A stretch of 64,000 nucleotides of DNA, taken from positions 496,001-560,000 of the forward strand of contig NZ_FMZX01000001.1 of NCBI RefSeq assembly GCF_900101615.1. The letters are read 5' to 3'. The translations under genes and the position numbers were made by a program. Positions 54,924 to 64,000 of the stretch are shown in pieces (position 1 is the first letter of the stretch; the number at the start of each line of letters is the position of its first letter). The notes below the pieces were generated by a model. It was not told the origin of the DNA and did not search any database. It saw only the letters and a program-made list of their open reading frames with translations. The stretch comes from Belnapia rosea. Lineage in GTDB: Bacteria > Pseudomonadota > Alphaproteobacteria > Acetobacterales > Acetobacteraceae.

Positions 54924-54995
54924 CAGGGCAGTCCGTTCCGAAACGTGAGGCCGAAGGGTGGAACCGGACGGCCAGTCGCCCGGTCGCGTGCGGGG

Positions 54996-55961
54996 CTACT
55001 CGCCCGCCGCGACCCGGCCACGCCAGTCATCGAGGACGGTACGCAACGTGTCCTCCCAGGCGATCTGCGGCTCCCAGGCCAGGAGCTGACGGGCAAGGGA
55101 AGGATCTCCCTGAACACGCACCACATCGGTCGGACGCAGCCTTGCGGCATCCGCCTCGGTGCGCGCGGTGATGCCGGCCAAGGCGAGAAGTTGGCCAAGA
55201 ATATCCCCGACCTGGCGCGGATGGCCGCTGCAGAGATTGATCGCGACGCCCGGCTCCAACTGGTCGAGCAGTCCGAGGGTGCGGGTATAGCCGGCGCAGA
55301 CATCGCGCACATCGAGGAAGTCGCGCCAGCGATCCAGGGCGCCAGTGCGCAGGACGGGTTCCTGCAGCCCTGCTTCGATCCGCGCCACCTGACGGGCAAA
55401 GGCAGCCACGACATAATTGGGCGCCTGGCCCGGACCTATATGGGTGAAGGGGCGAAGCCGCACGGCCCGAAGGCCCCGCAAGGCCATCTCGCCGATGGCG
55501 AGGTCAGCCGCTGCCTTGCTCGCAGCGTAAGGATTGGCGGGCCGAAGCGCAGCATCTTCGGCGAGCGGCTGGCCGGACTGGAAACTGAGCCCGTAAACCT
55601 CGCCGGAGGAGATGAACATGAAGGACGCCTCCGGTGCCGCGCGCAGCACGGCCTCACCGAGCGCGATCGTGCCGAGGAGGTTCACCCGCCATGCCTCCCC
55701 CGGATCGCGGAAGGAGGCGGCGACATCGGCCTGGGCAGCGAGATGCACTACTGCATCGGGATGTGCCTCGGCGATGGCGTCGGGGAGACCTGCTGTCTCC
55801 CGCAGGTCAAGCGTCAGGCCGATATCGGTACCTGGCACTTTTCCTTCCCGCCCGGCGCCGATCAGCACCGCCTCCGGAAACGCGGCGCGCAGCGCAGGCA
55901 GCAACGCCCTGCCGACGAAGCCGCCGGCACCTGTCAGCAGGATGCGTCCGGGCTGCGTCAT
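54996..55961 (-). CDS. rmd: GDP-4-keto-6-deoxy-D-mannose reductase (Rmd-like)
   Basis: A 321-residue extended short-chain dehydrogenase. The Rossmann motif is LLTGAGGFVGRALLPAL; the catalytic Ser and Tyr-x3-Lys are in SSGEVYG and NPYAASKAAADLA. RPFTHIGPGQAPNYVVAAF is typical of RmlD/Rmd-type reductases. Directly after gmd, it should reduce the GDP-4-keto-6-deoxymannose to GDP-D-rhamnose; a GDP-talose or related reductase is the alternative. The gap to gmd is 28 bases. Confidence 0.85.
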   Translation of the reverse strand: MTQPGRILLTGAGGFVGRALLPALRAAFPEAVLIGAGREGKVPGTDIGLTLDLRETAGLPDAIAEAHPDAVVHLAAQADVAASFRDPGEAWRVNLLGTIALGEAVLRAAPEASFMFISSGEVYGLSFQSGQPLAEDAALRPANPYAASKAAADLAIGEMALRGLRAVRLRPFTHIGPGQAPNYVVAAFARQVARIEAGLQEPVLRTGALDRWRDFLDVRDVCAGYTRTLGLLDQLEPGVAINLCSGHPRQVGDILGQLLALAGITARTEADAARLRPTDVVRVQGDPSLARQLLAWEPQIAWEDTLRTVLDDWRGRVAAGE

Positions 55962-55989
55962 GGCGCGAGGTCAGGATGCGGCATCGGGA

Positions 55990-56991
<1,002 letters not shown>

Positions 56992-57184
56992 CTATGGCGC
57001 GTCCTTACCCGTATCAGGCAGAAATTCCAATACAGGCGGCCACTGTCCCAGAAAATACACCACTGATCTCTGTCCGACTCTCGTCTTGTGATATGAGACG
57101 CCACGAGTAGCAAAAAGCCTCCGCTAAATGGCCAGGACGGGATAGCACCACCCACGACCTCCAGCCCTTCGGGGTCGCCATTCG

Positions 57185-59332
57185 TCACTCTGCGGAGGCA
57201 AGGCGCCAGGGTGCCAGGCGGCGAGCCGGAATGGCCAAGCTTACGGTGTGGCTGAGGCGGGAGAAGTTCGTGTTGTAGTAGGGATCCTCATCGAGGATCT
57301 CACCCCAGCGCGCCCGCATGTAGCGTGCCTCCGCGGTGGCGCGGGCCCGCTTCTCCGGCGTATCCTCGTTGCCGCGTGAGGCGGATTCGAGATGAAGCAG
57401 CTCGGCGAAGGGCGTCCAGACGTTCCGGTAGCCCCGCTCGCGCAAGCGCAGGCAGAAATCCACGTCGTTGAAGGCGACTGGCAGGTTCGCCTCGTCGAGC
57501 CCGCCCACCACGTCGTACAGCTCGCGCCGTACAGCAAGGCAGGCGCCGGTATTGGCAGAGACCGTCCGGGTGAGCACCGACAGGGCGCAGTAGCCGAGTG
57601 CCTCTGCCGGCTCGTGCAGGGCGAAATGGCCGGCCACGCCTCCACCGCCCTCGAAGCTCCCCATGCCCAGCACGACGCCCGCATGCTGCACCGTCCCGTT
57701 GCCATACAGCAGCCTTGCGCCGACGGTGCCGACATCCGGCCGCAGCGCGTGCGAGACCATCTCGCGCAGCCAGCCACCATCGAGCACGTCGATGTCGTTG
57801 TTCAGGAGCAGCAGGATCTCACCTTGCGCCTGGCGGGCTGCCATGTTGTTCAGGGCCGAGTAGTTGAATGGCGCATCGGATCGCAGGACGCGCACGCGCG
57901 GATCGGCGTCCAGCCGTGTCAGCAGTTGCAGCGCCTCCGGCCGGGTCGAGCCGTTGTCGACGATCAGCACCTCCAGCGCATCGTAGTCGGTACGCGCGAG
58001 CACACCCGCCGTCGCCCGTTCGAGAAGCTCGGCGCGGTCCCGCGTCGGGATGATGATGCTGACCTTGGGGAGCGGGTCGGGCAGGGGCCATCGGATACGC
58101 TGCCCTTCGATGCCACGCGGATGCGGAAGCACCGCAGCGCCCGAGCCCCGAGGCAGGTGGTGAACATGCTCGGCGATCGCGCGGTGCCGCGACGCGGCTG
58201 CGACCGCGGGCGCTGGCTGCCCAAGTCGCCGATGATAGAGAACGGCCGGTAGGTGGTGAATTCCTTCCCCGCCGATTTCCGCTGCCGACCGCAGGACCAG
58301 ATCCTGGACTTCGCTGCCCTCGAACCCCTCGCGCATGCCGCCGAGGCAGCCAAGCAAGCTGCGGCGCCAGAACACGAAGGCAAAGGCGGCATCCTGCCCA
58401 AGGATCAGGTCAGGGTCCCAATCGGGGCGGAAGGCGGGGTCCCGTCGCTGTCTGCTTCCTGCGATGTCTTCGAACCAGTCCTCGTCTGAGAAGATGAGAT
58501 TGACCCCCGGATGTGCATCAAGCGCCACCGCCGCCTCGTAAAGAGCACGCTCCGACAGCAGGTCATGGGGCTGCAGCAGGGTGACGAACTCGCCATGCGC
58601 GGCCTGTACCCCGGAATTGACGCGGGCGGCGAATGAGCGAGCCCCCGTGGCCCCCACGCAGCGGATGCGCGGATCCGTAGCCGTGATGGACAGCAGGAAG
58701 GACCGAAGCGCGGGCGGCGTGGTGTCCTCCTCGACCAGGCACAGCTCCCAGTGCGGATAGAGCTGGTTGCGGACCGAGCCGATCGCTTCGCTCAATTGCG
58801 CCTCGGCGGCATCCTGGACCGGCATGACGACTGACAGCAGTGGCCGGTGGCGCAGCTGCTGCAGATGCGCCGCAATCAGTGCCTTGTCCTCATCCGACAG
58901 GGTATCGCAGGCGGCGATCCAACGTGCATATTGCGCCATGTCCGTCGCCGGGGCGTGATGACCCTCCTGGGCAGCATCTCTGATGCCGGGCCTCCAGCGC
59001 CGCAGTAACCTTGCGATGCCATCGAGGGCGACACGCAATGGGTAGGTGGCACGCCAGATGGTCGAACGGGCGATGAGGTCCCGCTCGCGCAGGGCTGCTT
59101 CGGCCAGGAGAGCAAGCCGGCGCTGCTCGACGCGCGATCTGGCCAATGCGGCCCGCAGGCTCTCGATGTCACACTCGGGCGTGCTGGTCGTGCCCCCTGG
59201 TCGCTTGGGGGTGGTCTCAGGGGCCGCTCGTGTGGAAGCCTGACGCAACAGAAGGATCCTTGGACCGGGTCCGGCGAGGAAAGGGCCATGCCCGCCCCCC
59301 CTCAGCCAGAATGAGCTGCAGACGGCCTGCAT
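57185..59332 (-). CDS. Double-GT2 glycosyltransferase
   Basis: A 715-residue protein. About 55-130 is charged and helical, perhaps a coiled coil (ESLRAALARSRVEQRRLALLAEAALRERDL). About 165-400: first GT2-like domain (LLSVVMPVQDAAEAQLSEAIGSV; LLQPHDLLSERAL). About 425-690: second GT2 domain (KVSIIIPTRDRAELLERA, LLLLNNDIDVLDGGW, GACLAVRRELYDVVGGLDE). The start is uncertain: the ATG lacks a good ribosome site, and a downstream GTG or TTG is possible. Likely acts on a surface glycan. Confidence 0.85.
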   Translation of the reverse strand: MQAVCSSFWLRGGGHGPFLAGPGPRILLLRQASTRAAPETTPKRPGGTTSTPECDIESLRAALARSRVEQRRLALLAEAALRERDLIARSTIWRATYPLRVALDGIARLLRRWRPGIRDAAQEGHHAPATDMAQYARWIAACDTLSDEDKALIAAHLQQLRHRPLLSVVMPVQDAAEAQLSEAIGSVRNQLYPHWELCLVEEDTTPPALRSFLLSITATDPRIRCVGATGARSFAARVNSGVQAAHGEFVTLLQPHDLLSERALYEAAVALDAHPGVNLIFSDEDWFEDIAGSRQRRDPAFRPDWDPDLILGQDAAFAFVFWRRSLLGCLGGMREGFEGSEVQDLVLRSAAEIGGEGIHHLPAVLYHRRLGQPAPAVAAASRHRAIAEHVHHLPRGSGAAVLPHPRGIEGQRIRWPLPDPLPKVSIIIPTRDRAELLERATAGVLARTDYDALEVLIVDNGSTRPEALQLLTRLDADPRVRVLRSDAPFNYSALNNMAARQAQGEILLLLNNDIDVLDGGWLREMVSHALRPDVGTVGARLLYGNGTVQHAGVVLGMGSFEGGGGVAGHFALHEPAEALGYCALSVLTRTVSANTGACLAVRRELYDVVGGLDEANLPVAFNDVDFCLRLRERGYRNVWTPFAELLHLESASRGNEDTPEKRARATAEARYMRARWGEILDEDPYYNTNFSRLSHTVSLAIPARRLAPWRLASAE

Positions 59333-59537
59333 AATGACCGGGCGCGGGCTGCCGAGGATGGCCGCCGGCTTGGGCCCGGGCCAGGACGGTGTGCGACACC
59401 ACCGGGGCCAACCGAGAGGGCTGGAGCCCTATCATGTCATGCTGTGTCGGACAACGCCGTCAGCCTTGGGTGGGGCCGCGGCCATGCGCGCCCGCAGCCG
59501 TCTTGCCGGGCGCCCTGCTTTCGCCTCCCATGGCTGC

Positions 59538-60722
59538 ATGGAACCCTGCGACACGCTCCTCACCGAGGCCCGTCTGCCGGATGGCCGCACCGGCATGGCC
59601 ATCGCCTGCGCCGGCGGCCGCATCGCCGCCATCCTGTCGCCCGGATCGCCGCTGCCCCCGGCGAGGGAGACGCATGCGCTTGGCGGGCAGTTGCTGCTGC
59701 CGGGGCTGACGGATGGGCACCTCCACCTCGACAAGACGCTGATGGGCCTGCCCTGGATGCCGCATGCGGCCGGGCCAACGCGTGCCAGCCGCATCGAAAC
59801 CGACCAGCGGTTGATGCCGCATTTGCCCCTGCCGCCTGCGGAGCGCGCAAGCAATCTCATCCGCCGTTGCATCGCGCAGGGCACGGCGCTGATCCGCACC
59901 CATGCCGATATCACGCCGACCTTCGGCCTTTCCATGCTGGAGGGCATCCTGGAGGCGAAGGCGCGGCATGCGGGGCAGGTGCGCATCCAGACCGTCGCCT
60001 TCCCCCAGGCGGGGGTGGTGACCGCACCGGGGACGGAGGCGCTGCTGGAGGCGGCGCTGCGCGCCGGGGCGGACCTGCTCGGTGGCCTCGACCCCTGCGA
60101 GGTGGACCGCGACCCCAAGGGGCAGCTCGACATCCTCTTCCGCCTGGCGGAGCGGCATGGCGTCGGCCTCGACATCCACCTGCACGAGGCGGGAGAGCTG
60201 GGCCTCTTCTCCCTCACCGAGATCGCGGCGCGGACGCGGGCGCATGGCATGCAGGGGAGGGTGACGATCAGCCACGGCTTCTGCCTCGGCGCCCTGGCCG
60301 AGAGCCGGCAGGCCTCGGCCGCGGCGATGATGGCCGAGGCTGGAATGGCGCTGGTGAGCCACGGCGCCGGCGGCGCCCCCCTGCCGCCGCTGCTGCGGCT
60401 GCGGGCCGAGGGCGTCCGCGTCTTCTGCGGCAACGACAACCTGCGCGACCTCTGGAGCCCCTACGGCACCGGGGACATGCTGGAGCGCGCCGCCATCATC
60501 GGCTGGCGACTGGATGCGCGGACGGATGCGGCGCTGGCCGAGCTGTTCGACATGGTGAGCGCGGCCGGGGCGGCGGCGATGGGGGAGGAGGCGCCGGCCC
60601 TGGCGGTGGGGGCGCCGGCGCATCTGTTTGCCATCCCGGCTGAGACGGTGGGGGAGGCGATCGGGCAGCATGCGCCGCGGGGGTTGGTGGTATTCGGAGG
60701 GAGGGTGGTCCATCGGGCATGA
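59538..60722 (+). CDS. Amidohydrolase (cytosine deaminase-like)
   Basis: A 394-residue metal-dependent hydrolase. The metal site begins LTDGHLHLDKTLMGLPW (about 57-73); DIHLHEAGELG and ISHGFCLGAL provide further His ligands, and the late CGNDNLRDLWSPYG is the catalytic-Asp region of the cytosine-deaminase group. It probably deaminates or hydrolyses a cyclic amide; the substrate is unknown. The ATG at 59538 gives the family N-terminus (CDTLLTEARL); no strong ribosome site is seen, and an ATG at 59484 is the alternative. It looks unrelated to the polysaccharide genes around it. Confidence 0.85.
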   Translation: MEPCDTLLTEARLPDGRTGMAIACAGGRIAAILSPGSPLPPARETHALGGQLLLPGLTDGHLHLDKTLMGLPWMPHAAGPTRASRIETDQRLMPHLPLPPAERASNLIRRCIAQGTALIRTHADITPTFGLSMLEGILEAKARHAGQVRIQTVAFPQAGVVTAPGTEALLEAALRAGADLLGGLDPCEVDRDPKGQLDILFRLAERHGVGLDIHLHEAGELGLFSLTEIAARTRAHGMQGRVTISHGFCLGALAESRQASAAAMMAEAGMALVSHGAGGAPLPPLLRLRAEGVRVFCGNDNLRDLWSPYGTGDMLERAAIIGWRLDARTDAALAELFDMVSAAGAAAMGEEAPALAVGAPAHLFAIPAETVGEAIGQHAPRGLVVFGGRVVHRA

Positions 60723-60980
60723 AGGCCACCCCCATGGCCCATGGGCGGCAGGCCCCGCCAATGCTGGCAATTAGCAGGAACACCCCCTACTGCTGGCCTG
60801 CGCGACCATCACCTCGATCCCAGCCGCATCCCCAATGATATCGGCGGAGAAGGCCCGTCCGGGACTGCCGGCCAAGGTTGACCTGAGGTCCCATCCCTTT
60901 AGAATTACTCCGAATTGCCGAGGTTTATTCATGAACCGGATTGCTAAAGAGAGGCGCTTTGCTCGCAGCAGGAGCATTGC

Positions 60981-63900
60981 GTGACTTATCCCGATACGGA
61001 CGCCGCCAAGAATACGATTCAGCGCGATGGAATCCTGGACATACTGGCCCGCCCGGAACTCGAGGTCCCCTTCCGCTTCTGCGAGCGTTTGGACAGGGAG
61101 AGTGCCTGGTTCGGGCATCTGCCCTTCGCCCATTGGCTGGTGCATGTAGCGCGTCCGCGCATCCTCGTAGAATTAGGCACCCATGCCGGCATCTCCTACG
61201 CAGCTTTCTGCCAGGCTGTCGAGGCGGAGAGGTTGGGCACGCGGTGCTACGCCGTCGACACCTGGCGCGGCGACGAGCACGCGGGTCAGTACGACGAGAG
61301 CGTGTATGAGGATCTCGTCCGCTATCATGACAGCCGCTTCGCGGCATTCTCGCAGATGCTGCGCTGCACCTTCGACGAAGCGGTCGGCAAATTCGCCGAC
61401 GGTTCGGTGGACCTCCTGCATATCGATGGCCTGCACACGTACGAGGCCGTGCGGCATGATTTCGAGAGCTGGTTCCCGAAGCTGTCGGATCGCGCCGTGG
61501 TGCTGTTCCATGACACCAATGAGCGTAAGGCGGATTTCGGCGTCTGGCGCCTTTGGGCCGAACTGTCCGCGCGCTGGCCCGCTTTCGAATTCCTTCATGG
61601 GCATGGGCTGGGGGTGTTGTGCGTCGGGCCGAACGTGCCGACGAGCCTGCGTGCCCTTTGTGGGCTTTCCGCCGCTGAAATCGCGACAATCCGCTCGCGC
61701 TTCGCCAGGCTAGGTGAGCGTTGGGACGCCGAATCACGGTCCATCACGCTGGCCCGTGGCCTTACCTTCCGTGATAAATTGATCGCCGATCTCGACGGCG
61801 CCCTGCGTACCGCTCACACGGAGCGGGATTCGGTGGCGCAGCAGCGGGATGCGGTCGCGCAGCAGCTTGATTCGGCGGTTCACCAACTCGCCGCGGCTGA
61901 GCAGACCGCTCGTCAGGCTGCGGAAGCACACTCGGCGGAGGCCAAGCGGGCGACCGAGACAGAACGGCAGCTTGCCCAGCTGCGGGCTGAGTTGACGGCC
62001 GCGCAGCAGGGCCACGAAGCCGAGAAAGCGAGGCTCCGGCAGCAACTCGGTGCCGAGCTGGACCGCTTGCGGCAGCAGGCCGAAGCCGGTGCCCGGAGCA
62101 CATCCGAGATGGCCGCAGCCGTCAGCGAGGCCCGGGCGCGAGCGGACGAGGCGGTGCTGCAGCGGGAGGCACTGCTGAGTTCCACCTCCTGGAAGGCGAC
62201 ACAGCCCATACGACGCTTGGCGGAGGCCCTGCCGCACTCCGCGCGATGGCATGGGCGCCGCGCCCTCAAGGCGGCCTGGTGGCTTGCAACCCCCTGGAAG
62301 CTGGGTCGCCGCCTCAAGTATATCCGCGCCCGCAACCAGCTTGCCGTGTCGCCGACGATCGTGGTGCCGCTTCCGGCTGCGCCCAGGGCTGCCGCGAACC
62401 TCTCGGTACAGGAGGGCGATGCCTATGGACGCTGGATCGAGGCATTCGAAGGCGCAGCCCTTGTTCCATCCGGGACTCCTACCGCAGTCCGGAACTCCGG
62501 CGAGCCGCGCTTCAGCTTCCTCCTGCCTCATGGCGGTGACCCCGCTCGCCTTGAGGCGACTTTGGAATCCGTGAGGCGTCAGGTCGAGACGGATTGGGAG
62601 GTGCTGGTTGCCGTGCCGGACGATGGTATGGCCCGACTACCTGCTGGAATGAGCAGCGATGGACGCGTCAGGGCGGTTTCGTGCCGACCGCAGGCTGACC
62701 GCGGAGGCATCCTCGCCTCACTGCTCGCCACCGTCCGTGGAGACTGGATCGCGGTCCTGGATGCTGGGGATGTTCTCGCGGATGGCGCGCTGAGCGAGGT
62801 CACGAGCCTTGTGGCACGCTGCCCGGAGTTGGCGCTGCTCTACGCCGACGAGGATGAGCTCCTGCCCAACGGGAGACGGGCCTCACCGCAGTTCAAGCCG
62901 TCATGGTCGCCGGAGCTTCTGCAGGCCTATAACTACTTCGGCCGGCTGACGCTGCTGTCCCGGGAGCTGGCGGTCCAGGCCGGTGGCTTCCTCGAGGGAC
63001 AAGCTGCTGGTGCCGAGTGGGGCCTCAACCTCCGTGCTGCCGACCTGGCCGAACAAATGGGGATGCGGGTTGAGCGCCTCACGCGCGTGCTCTGCCACCG
63101 CCCGCAGGGCGGTGACCGGGAACGCCCCGCCCCCGGCAGCGAGGCTGCATCCCAGCACCGTGCGGCCCTGCGTGCCTTCTGGGAGGGGCGTGGCATCGCC
63201 GGCGTGCGCGTCGAGACGCAACCCGACGGGACGCAGCGGTCCCGCTGGGAGGTCGAGAACCCGCCGCTGGTATCCGTGATCATCCCGAACCGGAACAGCC
63301 CGGACCTCCTGCGGCGCTGCATTGAGGGCGTGCTGGACAGCACGAACTACCGGCAGGTCGAGATCGTCATCGTCGAGAACAACTCGGATGATGCTCGGAC
63401 CTGGGCGCTTTACGAAGAGCTGGAGCACCGCGGCAATATCCGCGTGCTGCACGCGAACGGGCCGTTCAACTATTCCGCCGCTTGCAACCGTGGCGCTGCT
63501 GTTGCCCGTGGCAGCGTGCTGCTCTTCCTGAACAACGACATCGAGGTCGTTGACCCCGACTGGCTGGGTGAGTTGGTGCGCGTCGTCATGCTGCCCGGCG
63601 TCGGCATTGCCGGCACGCGCCTCCGCTATCCCACCGGAGAGCTCCAGCATGCCGGTGTCGCCATCGGCATCCACCTCTACGGCCTGATGTACCACCGTGC
63701 CGCGGAGGAGGAGTGGGGCGTCCTCGGCTCGCCAGGGCATACGCGCAACTGGCTTGCGGTCATGGGCGCCTGCCAGATGGTGCGCCGGGAGGTGTACGAC
63801 CTTGTCGGCGGCTTCGATGAAGCCTACCGCATCGCCAATAGCGATGTCGCCCTTGCGCTACGGGCCCACAGGGCCGGCTGGCGGACCGCCTATACGCCCT

Positions 63901-64000
63901 TCGCCACGCTGGTCCACCATGAAGGCATGTCGCGCGGCCGCACCAACCCGGCCGAGGACATGGCGCGCGCGGCCCATGAGGTGCTGCGCCTCGGCCTGAT
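60981..64000 (+). CDS. Methyltransferase / coiled-coil / double-GT2 fusion, incomplete at right edge
   Basis: An open reading frame with no stop runs from the GTG at 60981 (GGAG six bases before it; an in-frame TAA lies just upstream) past the end of the window, at least 1006 residues. About 60-220: class I methyltransferase (LVELGTHAGISYAAF, CYAVDTWRGD, LLHIDGLHTYEAV, VVLFHDT). About 268-400: charged coiled coil with 7-residue repeats. About 510-710: first GT2-like domain (FSFLLPHGG, LLYADEDELL). About 757 on: second GT2 (LVSVIIPNRNSPDLL, LLFLNNDIEV, MGACQMVRREVYDLVGGFDEA). It closely resembles the 1398-residue enzyme. Likely a surface-glycan assembly enzyme. Confidence 0.85.
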   Translation, partial: MTYPDTDAAKNTIQRDGILDILARPELEVPFRFCERLDRESAWFGHLPFAHWLVHVARPRILVELGTHAGISYAAFCQAVEAERLGTRCYAVDTWRGDEHAGQYDESVYEDLVRYHDSRFAAFSQMLRCTFDEAVGKFADGSVDLLHIDGLHTYEAVRHDFESWFPKLSDRAVVLFHDTNERKADFGVWRLWAELSARWPAFEFLHGHGLGVLCVGPNVPTSLRALCGLSAAEIATIRSRFARLGERWDAESRSITLARGLTFRDKLIADLDGALRTAHTERDSVAQQRDAVAQQLDSAVHQLAAAEQTARQAAEAHSAEAKRATETERQLAQLRAELTAAQQGHEAEKARLRQQLGAELDRLRQQAEAGARSTSEMAAAVSEARARADEAVLQREALLSSTSWKATQPIRRLAEALPHSARWHGRRALKAAWWLATPWKLGRRLKYIRARNQLAVSPTIVVPLPAAPRAAANLSVQEGDAYGRWIEAFEGAALVPSGTPTAVRNSGEPRFSFLLPHGGDPARLEATLESVRRQVETDWEVLVAVPDDGMARLPAGMSSDGRVRAVSCRPQADRGGILASLLATVRGDWIAVLDAGDVLADGALSEVTSLVARCPELALLYADEDELLPNGRRASPQFKPSWSPELLQAYNYFGRLTLLSRELAVQAGGFLEGQAAGAEWGLNLRAADLAEQMGMRVERLTRVLCHRPQGGDRERPAPGSEAASQHRAALRAFWEGRGIAGVRVETQPDGTQRSRWEVENPPLVSVIIPNRNSPDLLRRCIEGVLDSTNYRQVEIVIVENNSDDARTWALYEELEHRGNIRVLHANGPFNYSAACNRGAAVARGSVLLFLNNDIEVVDPDWLGELVRVVMLPGVGIAGTRLRYPTGELQHAGVAIGIHLYGLMYHRAAEEEWGVLGSPGHTRNWLAVMGACQMVRREVYDLVGGFDEAYRIANSDVALALRAHRAGWRTAYTPFATLVHHEGMSRGRTNPAEDMARAAHEVLRLGL
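61824..61886 (+). repeat. Three 21-base units encoding heptads
   Basis: Units 61824-61844, 61845-61865 and 61866-61886 encode RDSVAQQ, RDAVAQQ and LDSAVHQ. The first two differ at only two bases; the third is more diverged. They are part of the coiled coil between methyltransferase and GT2 domains. Confidence 0.75.

Noticed and set aside
60771-61145. A 124-residue minus-strand reading frame across the gap before the methyltransferase fusion.
   Set aside because: It crosses the well-supported start of the fusion gene and has no ribosome site or family; the 258-base gap holds no other clear gene, RNA or repeat, only a short CCCATG/CATGGG hairpin near 60731-60745.

Overview
This 64 kb window is a dense, GC-rich, almost wholly coding bacterial chromosome segment with no rRNA, tRNA, CRISPR array, insertion sequence or phage gene that I could see. 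Strong third-position GC, frequent ATGA/TGATG stop-start overlaps, several orphan Bug-type (tripartite tricarboxylate family) binding proteins, a FlaF-linked short flagellin, an egtB-egtD pair and many sugar-acid dehydrogenases point to an alphaproteobacterium. An Acetobacteraceae/Roseomonas-like organism is the best guess; this is inference from gene content, not from a marker gene.

Left part (1-11.2 kb): catabolic genes. These are the end of a 2-hydroxyacid dehydrogenase, an L-idonate-5-dehydrogenase-like enzyme, a coupled reductase/thioesterase/acyl-CoA ligase operon, then a Bug receptor, an MmgE/PrpD protein and a GNAT acetyltransferase. A divergent pair follows: a COG4091-type oxidoreductase with a SAF domain and an L-threonate-dehydrogenase-like enzyme. 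After these come a small unknown protein and a secreted SGNH hydrolase with a type-I-secretion-like tail.

11.2-17 kb: a motility/modification cluster. It holds a small methyltransferase-like protein, a short flagellin, FlaF, a TPR-methyltransferase and a TPR/GT41 (OGT-like, FlmG-like) glycosyltransferase. The arrangement suggests flagellin glycosylation and methylation. 17-20 kb: egtB-egtD (ergothioneine) overlapping a glycerophosphodiester phosphodiesterase. 20-28.6 kb: a branched-chain-amino-acid-type ABC operon with two ATPases, four tandem paralogous binding proteins and two permeases, closed by a strong bidirectional hairpin.

28.6-38.9 kb: assorted small-molecule enzymes (DUF3297, a cysteine-dioxygenase-like protein, a cupin, a nitroreductase and a zinc alcohol dehydrogenase), two tandem Bug receptors and a lipoprotein serine hydrolase. 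An overlapping three-gene set follows: a 57-residue membrane protein, an XpaC-like protein and TelA. Next to it is a carnitine/gulonate-dehydrogenase-like enzyme.

38.9-44.3 kb: a queuosine cluster (queC-queG and queF-tgt-queA, all on the minus strand). It is interrupted on the opposite strand by a small protein with a caspase/CHAT-like His/Cys arrangement. 44.4-50.7 kb: a LuxR-type regulator, a hydrolase, a secreted metallophosphoesterase, a DoxX-like protein, a shortened OpgC-like membrane protein, a class II aldolase and an unknown protein.

50.7-64 kb: a surface-polysaccharide locus. It has a 1398-residue multi-glycosyltransferase, rmd and gmd (GDP-D-rhamnose), a 715-residue double-GT2 protein and an unrelated amidohydrolase. 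It ends with a long methyltransferase/coiled-coil/GT2 fusion that runs off the right edge. The three large glycosyltransferases share a duplicated GT2 design and were probably derived from each other.
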